Source: Methanomethylovorans sp. PtaU1.Bin073 (GTDB lineage: Archaea; Halobacteriota; Methanosarcinia; Methanosarcinales; Methanosarcinaceae). From it: a stretch of DNA of 22,727 nucleotides. Under the pieces are notes generated by a model. It saw only the letters and a list, made by a program, of their open reading frames with translations. It was not told the origin of the DNA and did not search any database. The position numbers and the translations under genes were made by a program. The number at the start of each line of letters is the position of its first letter. Positions within the stretch are counted from its first letter, which is position 1. Where the stretch lies: positions 1 through 22,727 of the forward strand of contig MVQW01000249.1 of assembly GCA_002067265.1 (NCBI GenBank), written 5' to 3'. Positions 16,006 through 22,727 of the stretch are shown here, piece by piece.

Positions 16006-16221
16006 GGAATTAAATTAAACTCATCGATCATTTTTCTACGATACTTACCCTTGATTTTCTTTCTTTTTGATTTAGCAATGTGACCACATGTTTTGTATCA
16101 TGTACAGGTTTATTGATATCATAAAACCAGTCATCATGAACTTATCAGTATCAACAGAAATACTAACCTTCAGGAAAGACCTTCGTTTCTTTCCTGATAC
16201 ATCTAGGACTTTATCAACCTA
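16006..16221 (-). pseudogene. Broken IS5-type transposase fragment
   Basis: Read on the minus strand in shifting frames, this segment shows three pieces that I recognise from methanogen IS5-family DDE transposases, in the right order. First VDKVLDVSGKKRRSFLKVSI continues into SVDTDKFMMTGF. After a frameshift comes NKPVHDTKHVVTLLNQKERK. After an internal deletion comes KGKYRRKMIDEFN. The middle block that normally holds the second Asp (the MDKGYDSEE-like region) is missing, as are both ends of the gene. Terminal inverted repeats were not found. The element is dead. Identification is from remembered family motifs, not from a search. Confidence 0.7.
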
Positions 16222-16410
16222 GGACTGTATCAGCAAAACTTATGTACTTATTAAGCAAAACACAATCATCTCCTCTATGTCTCAGTGGAAAGTAATTCTC
16301 AGGGGATTTGTACTTTTTAAATTATTAGGTCAAAGTAAAAACAAAAGTAGCATTTCTACAGAACCACGTAAAAATAAGTTAATGAGAACTTCAACTGGTG
16401 CTGAATAGGA

Positions 16411-16418
16411 TTATATAC
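16411..16418 (+). promoter_or_regulatory. Probable TATA box of the flippase gene
   Basis: TTATATAC, preceded by AATAGGA, would direct a start near 16440, about 35 bases before the chosen ATG at 16477. It is the only good TATA-like element close to the gene. Confidence 0.45.
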
Positions 16419-16476
16419 TTAGAATGATTAATATATTTTGTTTAAGATATTAAATGACAGGTTTTTTAGGGTATTT

Positions 16477-17937
16477 ATGTCAAGCTATAAAATAATTAAA
16501 GATATCGGAATAATAGGTCTATCCCAGGTTCTGTCATCTTTAGGGTCATTTTTGTTGTTACCTATAATAACAAAAAATCTTGGAAGCTATGACTATGGTA
16601 TATGGGCACAGATCTCGATAACTGTGTCTCTTCTGAGTCCGGTGGCAGTCTTAGGATTATCAATGGGGATCATTAGATTCCTGTCAGGTGAGCAAGATAT
16701 CCAGCGAATAAGAGAGACATTTTACTCGGTTTTATGCATAGTCTTTTCCGCTGGCGTTATCATTTCAACAATGCTTTATTTCGTATCCGATATTTTGGCA
16801 CAGACAATTTTTGGAGATCCGAATGCATCATATTTTGTAAAATGCGGATCCTTCTTGGTCTTACTTTTAGCTGTAGATCAGATCGCATTGTTCTACTTCA
16901 GGATCTTCCAGAAAATCACTACATTCTCTATTCTTACTATTCTCAAGTCTATAGGACATCTCATAGTAACTATATTTTTGTTGTATCTTGGTTTTGGGCT
17001 TTTATCTATCATAATTTCTTTAATATTGATCCAGTCTGCATTGTTCATCGTTTCAATGTACTTCATAATTTCAGATATTGGTTTTTCATTACCTAAATTC
17101 CGGGGGATCGAAGAGATCTTAAGATATAGTTTGCCGTTGACCCCCAATTCTGTCATAAGATGGGTTACAGATTCCAGTGACAGATACATGGTAACTTATT
17201 TTATGGGTCTGAGTGCTGCAGGAATCTATTCTGCATCCTACGGCATTGGAAATCTGATCAACTTTATAATAATTCCTATTCAATTCATTTTGTTCCCGGA
17301 ACTATCAAGACTTTATAATCAGGGAAAGCACACAGAAGCCGCTGTTTACATTAACAGATCTCTTAAGTATTTTTTATATGCTGCAATTCCTGCAACCTTT
17401 GGTTTGTCTTTTCTTTCAACACCCTTATTGGTCACCATAACAACCCCTGAATTTGCATCAGGTAGTAATTCAATTCCTTTTATAGCGGTTTCTGGCTTGT
17501 TAGCTGGTGTATTTCAGATATTGATCAACATAACCCATTTGGTAAAAAGAACGAAATTCAATTTGTTCATTCAGATATTTGCAGCTTCCCTGAATGTAAC
17601 ATTGAACATTCTACTGATACCTTCTTTTGGGATCGTAGGCGCTGCTATCGCAACTTTTGCATCATATTTACTTATGGTGATAATATGTGCCCAAGTGTCA
17701 TTTAAGTATTTAAGGCCGGATATTGACTGGGTATTTATTTCAAAATGCGTGCTGTCATCCATTATCATGTGTTCTTTTTTGTTTTTCCTGAATTCAGATG
17801 ATCTCTTTTCCTTGGTCAGAAATGTAACATTAGGGGCAGTAATATACATAGCTTCCACTTTGGTTCTGAATAGCTTCAATAAAGAAGAACAAACAATGTT
17901 CAAACTAGCATTTGAAAAAATAAAACAAAAAGTATGA
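16477..17937 (+). CDS. Wzx-like polysaccharide flippase (MOP/MVF superfamily)
   Basis: 486 residues, with about 14 hydrophobic membrane segments along its whole length. The N-terminus (KIIKDIGIIGLSQVLSS then LGSFLLLPIITKNLG) is the hallmark opening of Wzx/RfbX flippases, which move lipid-linked oligosaccharides across the membrane. The frame could be opened at a TTG (16438), but the ATG at 16477 has an AGGGT site 4 bases upstream and starts right at the family's usual N-terminus, so it is preferred. The length is usual for the family. It faces the ATP-grasp and deacetylase genes convergently with 97 bases between. In this setting it probably exports a glycan that decorates the neighbouring surface proteins or builds an outer polysaccharide. 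Confidence 0.9.
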   Translation: MSSYKIIKDIGIIGLSQVLSSLGSFLLLPIITKNLGSYDYGIWAQISITVSLLSPVAVLGLSMGIIRFLSGEQDIQRIRETFYSVLCIVFSAGVIISTMLYFVSDILAQTIFGDPNASYFVKCGSFLVLLLAVDQIALFYFRIFQKITTFSILTILKSIGHLIVTIFLLYLGFGLLSIIISLILIQSALFIVSMYFIISDIGFSLPKFRGIEEILRYSLPLTPNSVIRWVTDSSDRYMVTYFMGLSAAGIYSASYGIGNLINFIIIPIQFILFPELSRLYNQGKHTEAAVYINRSLKYFLYAAIPATFGLSFLSTPLLVTITTPEFASGSNSIPFIAVSGLLAGVFQILINITHLVKRTKFNLFIQIFAASLNVTLNILLIPSFGIVGAAIATFASYLLMVIICAQVSFKYLRPDIDWVFISKCVLSSIIMCSFLFFLNSDDLFSLVRNVTLGAVIYIASTLVLNSFNKEEQTMFKLAFEKIKQKV

Positions 17938-18034
17938 CAATCATTTCCAGCTCATAAATTCATAATTTTGTAAATATGCAATAATGATCTGGAAGATCTA
18001 TTTTGCTTATAACTTTAAAGATGCTTTTGAGTTA

Positions 18035-19225
18035 TCAATGACTCTTTAATTTTAGTTTTCTCAGGCAAGTAGCGATGATGCCAGCAGATGTTTCTTTACA
18101 GTCTATTATGAAAGGTTTCAGATCTTTTCTGTCAAACATAGCGAAATGAGTTTCATCTGAAGTAAATATGTTATGATAGAATATTTTAGAATATCCAGGT
18201 CTTGCTATCAGATTGATTATCTCATGCCTGAGATAAACAAAATGAATGTTCTTGTTTTTAAGCTGATCTTGATGGGGTACAGTTTTTCCCAAGGCGTCCA
18301 AATACTGCGAATACTGTATGTTCACCCCGGAAAGATTACCCACTCTGTGCCACATCATTGATCTTAGATTTATTTCAGTTAATTTGTACTTCCCATCCCG
18401 GTGATCATACTTGAACTCAGGTTCAGCAATACCATAAATATTCATCCCTTCAAGCAGTTTTCTCCCCTGCTCGCTAATTACATCAGGAGCTTCATTAGAT
18501 GCGCTGGAAAACACTCCGAAATCATCCGGGAATTGTGACAATTTCTTTCCGGTCCATTCGTTCAAAATTTCTCCTTTCTTATTACGATAACCTACATAAG
18601 CATATATACAGGAACCATCACCAGGTATAATTTCTGAAGCGAGAAAAGATATTCCGGCATCGATGTAATTTTCCAGTTCCTCTCTATTTTTTTGTAGATC
18701 ACTTTCGTTTTCCAGTGTCATGTTCCTGAAAACTTTTTTCTTAAGATCCTCCCTTTTATTTGGTTTAATTAATATCGGATATTGTATATTAATAAACATC
18801 AGATCCTCTTTAATTTTTATTTGTTTTGTTTTTGGATATGGTACTCCCAATTTTTCACAATACTCATATTGTACAAATTTATTACTACATTCTGAGAAAT
18901 TATTGTTATTCATTGGTACAAAACAAAAATCTTGGATTTCATCATATATCTTATGTAAGTTTTCAAGATAAAGATCATCAGAAGGGAATATTACAATTTT
19001 TTCATATTCGTTGTGGAGACGATTCAATTCAGAATATAAATTTTCTGCACTGTTCTTTATAGTTCTATATTCTTTAATTTTATTGCTGGCAGAAGCTACT
19101 CTCTTCTCTACATCAAAGAGAACTATTTCTTTAACACCCTTTTCGTATAATTCTTGAATAATGGAGTAACCGTTAACGCGTCCTCCTAGGATCAATACAC
19201 AATGTTCTTTTTTGATATGTATCAC
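18035..19225 (-). CDS. ATP-grasp carboxylate-amine ligase-like protein
   Basis: 396 residues. The N-terminal domain begins with a nucleotide-fold motif (CVLILGGRVNGYSIIQEL, 9-26). The ATP-grasp domain follows: YPILIKPNKRED at 149-160 (K154 would contact ATP), SEIIPGDGSCIYAYVGY at 197-213, and metal-binding carboxylates in AEPEFKYD (267-274) and LTEINLRS (282-289). Such proteins join a carboxylate to an amine or alcohol via acyl-phosphate. The start is a GTG at 19225 overlapping the deacetylase stop as GTGA; no ATG is available nearby, and the preceding GAGAG is the ribosome binding site. Coupled translation with the deacetylase suggests joint action, for example attaching an amino acid to a freed amino sugar, but that is inference. 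The substrate is unknown. Confidence 0.82.
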   Translation of the reverse strand: MIHIKKEHCVLILGGRVNGYSIIQELYEKGVKEIVLFDVEKRVASASNKIKEYRTIKNSAENLYSELNRLHNEYEKIVIFPSDDLYLENLHKIYDEIQDFCFVPMNNNNFSECSNKFVQYEYCEKLGVPYPKTKQIKIKEDLMFINIQYPILIKPNKREDLKKKVFRNMTLENESDLQKNREELENYIDAGISFLASEIIPGDGSCIYAYVGYRNKKGEILNEWTGKKLSQFPDDFGVFSSASNEAPDVISEQGRKLLEGMNIYGIAEPEFKYDHRDGKYKLTEINLRSMMWHRVGNLSGVNIQYSQYLDALGKTVPHQDQLKNKNIHFVYLRHEIINLIARPGYSKIFYHNIFTSDETHFAMFDRKDLKPFIIDCKETSAGIIATCLRKLKLKSH

Positions 19226-20268
19226 CTCTCTTTTAATTCTGAGGTATGGTTCCTAAAAATCTCTTCTCCACTTGTCATCCAGGCATTTTTGTCAGAGCAG
19301 TATTTTAATATCTTTTCATAAAATTTCAGATATTCACCGGTCATAAAATTATTGTGCCAGAGAATAGTAATTACGCCATTGTATTGTTCAACTCGGTTAA
19401 TTAATAATTTTGTAAGTTTCCATGCCCCTTCAAAATCCAGTCTCATATAATCTCTTGAAAATGTACGGTCCATAATTACAAGCGGTATTTCAAGAATATC
19501 GATCTCTTTTCCAGTATTCAGGTTGAATGGCTTGAACGGATGACACATTCCATTCCTGAATCCTGCACAATCAGCATATCCAAATGTTGTATCGTATTTG
19601 AAACCGGCCTCGCTTAACATTTCCCAGGTATCCGGTATTTTGAATTTCAGGTAATGGTTCCTGTAACCTACAACTTTTTTTCCTATAATGTCTTCAAGTA
19701 TTTTTTTTTCCTGAACGGTCACTTTAATGTTATTATAGGATTCATGTCCTCCATGAAGTCCCACTTCCCACCCATTATCAGATATGTCCCTGATTTCGTC
19801 AGATATTTCTTCAAGATCATAGTTGTAATCTCTTTCCTCAGGTTTGAGTGCCAGGAAATAAAAACTTGATTTAGCTCCATATTTGTCTTCTATTTCCATT
19901 ATTCTTTCAAAATCCCGATAAGGATGTTGTTTTTTATCAAGACCGGATATTGTGTATTGCAGACTGTTTTTATAATCACCTCTTATTGTGGACTTCACGG
20001 ATTCAAATGCACAGTTGGTGATCGTCTGTTTTATGACATCTATATCGTGTGTTAGGCAAACCGCAAACTTTTTCCCATCCGGGTATTTTGGATCCAATCC
20101 ATGATCGATCAAATACTTGGATAAAATTGGGTCCATTACGTCCCTATGTTTGCTTAAATAGTAAGGAAACCTTTCATATTGGTCTAAGAAAAGTGGGTTG
20201 TATTCTTCCTTTTTTGTGAAAAGGTCCCACATTTCTGTTTCTGCACGTATTTTATCGATCAGGTTCAT
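19222..20268 (-). CDS. Polysaccharide deacetylase-family protein
   Basis: 348 residues. The carbohydrate esterase 4-like motifs are visible: LTHDID at 72-77 (catalytic Asp75 and metal-binding Asp77, with H74), LHGGHES at 170-176 (metal His171 and/or His174), YRNHYLKF (about 203-210), and LWHNNF near the C-terminus in place of the last motif. The family removes acetyl groups from N-acetylated amino sugars. There is no signal peptide, so it likely acts on a cytosolic or lipid-linked precursor. A TTG at 20280 could extend the frame, but the ATG at 20268 has a GGGTG site 5-6 bases before it and is chosen. The next gene (ATP-grasp) starts inside its stop codon. A TATA-like TTTATATATA on this strand is at 20481-20490. 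Confidence 0.85.
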   Translation of the reverse strand: MNLIDKIRAETEMWDLFTKKEEYNPLFLDQYERFPYYLSKHRDVMDPILSKYLIDHGLDPKYPDGKKFAVCLTHDIDVIKQTITNCAFESVKSTIRGDYKNSLQYTISGLDKKQHPYRDFERIMEIEDKYGAKSSFYFLALKPEERDYNYDLEEISDEIRDISDNGWEVGLHGGHESYNNIKVTVQEKKILEDIIGKKVVGYRNHYLKFKIPDTWEMLSEAGFKYDTTFGYADCAGFRNGMCHPFKPFNLNTGKEIDILEIPLVIMDRTFSRDYMRLDFEGAWKLTKLLINRVEQYNGVITILWHNNFMTGEYLKFYEKILKYCSDKNAWMTSGEEIFRNHTSELKER

Positions 20269-20480
20269 GTTAACACCCAATTATTCAGTCCGATTTATCA
20301 TAATTTTCATGTACGGTTTATTTATGACCAACAGATTTCATTTCTATATTTCGATCCTTTAATTAATTTTAAAACCCATTTTGTCTTTTCAATCCTTTGA
20401 ATTTTTAGTGTATAATTGGTGGAGTAGGTCTCAATTCATTAAAATGAAAGTTAAAATATCAGTCTAATTATAGAGGTTGA

Positions 20481-20490
20481 TATATATAAA
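20481..20490 (-). promoter_or_regulatory. Candidate TATA box of the deacetylase/ATP-grasp pair
   Basis: On the minus strand TTTATATATA, within an AT-rich stretch. It would give a transcription start near 20455. A weaker TAAATAAA near 20318 is closer to the gene, so the real start is uncertain. Confidence 0.4.
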
Positions 20491-20525
20491 TAATATTCGG
20501 GTTATTGGACATAACAGATAAAACC

Positions 20526-20606
20526 ATCTCTAAAGACAGAGCATCAAATTAAGTGGAGCGTAATAATCTTACGCTCACGCTTAATTCTTTTCTCTACTTT
20601 AGAGAT
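20526..20606 (-). repeat. Large imperfect inverted repeat (terminator-like) after the second surface-protein gene
   Basis: An 81-base element. The outer arms ATCTCTAAAG (20526-20535) and CTTTAGAGAT (20597-20606) are perfect complements. Inner arms AATTAAG (20547) with CTTAATT (20580), and GAGCGTAA (20556-20563) with TTACGCTC (20569-20576), close on a 5-base loop. The middle part pairs poorly. It starts 14 bases after the stop of the surface-protein gene on the minus strand. There is no long T-run, unlike the hairpin after the first surface-protein gene. Confidence 0.75.
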
Positions 20607-20620
20607 TAGTTTCCTTCATA

Positions 20621-22727
20621 TCAGGCTTTTGTGGCAGTCACTGTTAATTTCGGTCTCTGAGCTGCATTTGTCCATTCTGAACTGTAGAACGCGATGTAAT
20701 TCCCGCTCTCTGTCCTGGCCTTCAGGAAGAACCCTGTGTTCTTGTTCTTACCGCTCACATATTCCTGCACTAGCTGTGTTACATCGAAGTCATAATACTT
20801 GTTACCAGGTACTGTTCTGGCAGGGAAAGTAAGTGATGCGTACGGTGTACTGCCCTGTGCAACTCCGTTCTTATCATACCAGCTTCCTCCTGCTGTTGTC
20901 CATGAAGAAGTAGAGGTTCTGGAGTTCCAGGTCACATACTTTGGATCCCATTCGGCAGCTGGTCTGTATACCTCCACTATAGTATCTGAAGTGCGTGTGG
21001 CACCAGTTGGATAATACCAATACAGTGACAGGGTTGCCTTGGATATTGTGTCTGTTGTCTTGTAATCACTCAGATCGAACCACATTAGATCCCTGCAACG
21101 AGTTGAGCTCATTCCAATGTCAAGATAATTTGAACTGCCATAGACTGTGGTTTTGGATGATTCAACCAATCTATTGTCATAAAGGTCAAATTCAGTATTT
21201 GTAACTGGTGTGGAGCTGACAACTACTTTTACTGTATCTGTTGATTTCTGCCCGCTCGTGTCTGTGACCGTGAGCGTTACAGTGTAAGTTCCTGCTGCTG
21301 TATATGTCTTTGTAACCGCCTTGCCTGTAGCTTCGGCTGTTATTCCATTGGAAGCGTCAAAGTCCCAGGCGTAAGAAGCTATGCCTTTATCGTCTGTAGA
21401 GGCACTTGCATCGAAACTGACAGAAGAACCTGCGGTTGCTGTCCTATCTGCACCAGCATTTGCAACTGGTGCATTATCGACAGAAGGTGTTCCTACGGTC
21501 ACTGTTAATTTCGGTCTCTGATCTGCATTTGTCCACTCTGAGCTGTAGAACGCGATGTAATTCCCGCTTTCTGTCCTGGCCTTCAGGAATAATCCGGTGT
21601 TCTTGTTCTTACCGCTCACATATTCCTGCACTAGCTGTGTTACATCGAAGTCATAATACTTGTTACCAGGTACTGTTCTGGCAGGGAAAGTAAGTGATGC
21701 GTACGGTGTACTGCCCTGTGCAACTCCGTTCTTATCATACCAGCTTCCTCCCGCTGTTGTCCATGCAGAAGTAGAGGTTCTGGAGTTCCAGGTCACATAC
21801 TTTGGATCCCATTCTGCAGCAGGTCTGTATACCTCTACCACTGTATCTGAGGTACGTGTGGCACCTGCTGGATAATACCAATACAGCGACAGGGTTGCCT
21901 TGGATATTGTATCTGTTGTCTTGTAATCACTCAGATCGAACCACATAACATTTCTGGAAGTGCTACTACTCCTTCCCAGGTCAATATAGTTGGAATCCGA
22001 ATAAACAGTAGTTGGGTTCGCATCACGTAATCTGTTGTCATAAACAGTTAGTGGCTCATCTATCTGATTTGAAACCGCAGTACTGACAACTACATCTACT
22101 GTATCTGTTGATTTCTGCCCGCTCGTGTCTGTGACCGTGAGCGTTACAGTGTAAGTTCCTGCTGCTGTATATGTCTTTGTAACCGCCTTGCCTGTAGCTT
22201 CGGCTGTTATTCCATTGGAAGCGTCAAAGTCCCAGGCGTAAGAAGCTATGCCTTTATCGTCTGTAGAGGCACTTGCATCGAAACTGACAGAAGAACCTGC
22301 GGTTGCTGTCCTATCTGCACCAGCATTTGCAACTGGTGCATTATCGGCTGTCGAAGCAGATGATCCACTCTTGGAAGCTTCGGCAGTGTTACCATATCGC
22401 CCAATGTTTATCGCTCCGCCGTTTGGAGAGGGTTCGCTGCCGTAAGCACATTTGGAATTACCCGCATCTATCAGTGGGCTCGATATCGAGTCTGTTACCC
22501 ATTTGCCACTTGAATAGCGGCCAGCCTTGCTCTTAAGATGGTAGTCACGTGAACCGAGTTTTGAATTGGTTGGATCAACACATTGTGGATCAACATTGAG
22601 ATTCTCACTCATTGTGAAGCCTGAACCATAGGTTTGCCCATTCTTATTGTTGTAGATATTATTATTCTGGACTATGAACTTCGCGTAGGATGGCTGTGTG
22701 TTCCATATGCCCACGCCTGAGCCTGTA
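20621..22727 (-). CDS. Second beta-helix/PKD/DNRLRE surface protein, C-terminal part, cut by window edge
   Basis: The frame is open to the right edge (about 701 residues visible). The visible N-terminal residues TGSGVGIWNTQPSYAKFIVQ match the beta-helix of the first surface protein (its residues 432-451), so about 430 residues plus a signal lie outside. Counting from the GIWNT region: the beta-helix ends near 110, and a segment absent from the paralog (NLNVDPQCVDPTNSK, LGSRDYHLKS, SPLIDAGN) follows. Then come PKD 1 (126-211), DNRLRE 1 (about 222-407), PKD 2 (415-500) and DNRLRE 2 (about 510-697). The protein ends TVTATKA without an anchor. It is probably an envelope or aggregation-matrix protein. 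The two PKD-coding segments contain 249 identical bases. Confidence 0.88.
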   Translation of the reverse strand, partial: TGSGVGIWNTQPSYAKFIVQNNNIYNNKNGQTYGSGFTMSENLNVDPQCVDPTNSKLGSRDYHLKSKAGRYSSGKWVTDSISSPLIDAGNSKCAYGSEPSPNGGAINIGRYGNTAEASKSGSSASTADNAPVANAGADRTATAGSSVSFDASASTDDKGIASYAWDFDASNGITAEATGKAVTKTYTAAGTYTVTLTVTDTSGQKSTDTVDVVVSTAVSNQIDEPLTVYDNRLRDANPTTVYSDSNYIDLGRSSSTSRNVMWFDLSDYKTTDTISKATLSLYWYYPAGATRTSDTVVEVYRPAAEWDPKYVTWNSRTSTSAWTTAGGSWYDKNGVAQGSTPYASLTFPARTVPGNKYYDFDVTQLVQEYVSGKNKNTGLFLKARTESGNYIAFYSSEWTNADQRPKLTVTVGTPSVDNAPVANAGADRTATAGSSVSFDASASTDDKGIASYAWDFDASNGITAEATGKAVTKTYTAAGTYTVTLTVTDTSGQKSTDTVKVVVSSTPVTNTEFDLYDNRLVESSKTTVYGSSNYLDIGMSSTRCRDLMWFDLSDYKTTDTISKATLSLYWYYPTGATRTSDTIVEVYRPAAEWDPKYVTWNSRTSTSSWTTAGGSWYDKNGVAQGSTPYASLTFPARTVPGNKYYDFDVTQLVQEYVSGKNKNTGFFLKARTESGNYIAFYSSEWTNAAQRPKLTVTATKA
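21231..22346 (-). repeat. 867-base-spaced direct repeat with 249 identical bases (PKD modules)
   Basis: Bases 21231-21479 are identical by eye to 22098-22346 (offset 867 bases, 289 codons). Both copies encode the PKD domain, including silent positions. The DNRLRE parts between and beside them differ at many places. Confidence 0.92.

Larger units (their letters stand above)
20269..20620. other. Spacer upstream of the deacetylase with promoter-like and hairpin elements
   Basis: About 350 bases without a gene. It holds a minus-strand TATA-like box (20481-20490) that could drive the deacetylase/ATP-grasp pair with a leader near 190 bases, and at its right end a large inverted repeat described separately. 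Confidence 0.6.

Noticed and set aside
15880..16400. AACTGGCTGAAT near 15890 and AACTGGTGCTGAAT near 16393 as possible ends of the dead insertion element
   Set aside because: They are in direct, not inverted, orientation and imperfect, so they do not qualify as terminal repeats.
17938..18034. Bidirectional terminator between the convergent flippase and ATP-grasp genes
   Set aside because: Only a four-base GAGT/ACTC pairing could be found; too little to call.

Overview
The window looks archaeal and most like a methanogen of the Methanosarcinales (Methanosarcina/Methanolobus type). The evidence is: a Y-family polymerase ending in a PCNA-binding (PIP) box; a degraded carbon monoxide dehydrogenase (CooS) of the methanogen type; large secreted proteins built from beta-helix, PKD and disaggregatase-related (DNRLRE) modules; GGTG/GAGG ribosome binding sites; and TATA-type promoters in AT-rich gaps. 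Genus and species cannot be fixed from the sequence alone.

Layout. (1) 1-4404, all on the minus strand: the N-terminal part of a His/Met-rich heavy-metal P-type ATPase that runs off the left edge; a CooS remnant with two internal deletions; a voltage-gated-type K+ channel with a C-terminal zinc ribbon; dinB, which lies just upstream of the channel; and a two-part GNAT protein. (2) 4405-4797: an AT-rich divergent promoter region. (3) 4804-10587, plus strand: a tightly packed cluster of acyl carrier protein, acyl-adenylating ligase, Zn-ribbon PP-loop ATPase, NadE-like PP-loop amidase and FabG-like SDR. A DUF362/ferredoxin protein follows after a 112-base gap. A hexapeptide acyltransferase converges on this block from the other strand (10657-11238). 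No ketosynthase or other fatty-acid-synthase part is present, so the carrier protein probably serves a dedicated acyl or amino-acyl modification. This cluster is the best candidate for an undescribed pathway. (4) 11635-14901: a secreted beta-helix/PKD/DNRLRE protein with a near-perfect 921-base tandem repeat. (5) 14902-16437: 1.5 kb with no intact gene, holding a long putative 5' leader with repeats and hairpins and a broken IS5-type transposase. (6) 16477-20268: a glycan-export/decorating set made of a Wzx-like flippase (+), an ATP-grasp ligase and a polysaccharide deacetylase; the last two overlap by GTGA on the minus strand. (7) 20621-right edge: a second beta-helix/PKD/DNRLRE protein, paralogous to the first, preceded on its 3' side by a large imperfect hairpin.

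How the genes fit together. From 4.8 kb rightward the content is that of a cell-surface region: enzymes that activate and modify small acyl or sugar groups, a lipid-linked glycan flippase, a deacetylase and a ligase, between and beside giant modular surface proteins of the kind found in aggregating methanogens. The two surface proteins lie in direct orientation about 9 kb apart and share long similar stretches, so they are natural substrates for recombination and gene conversion.
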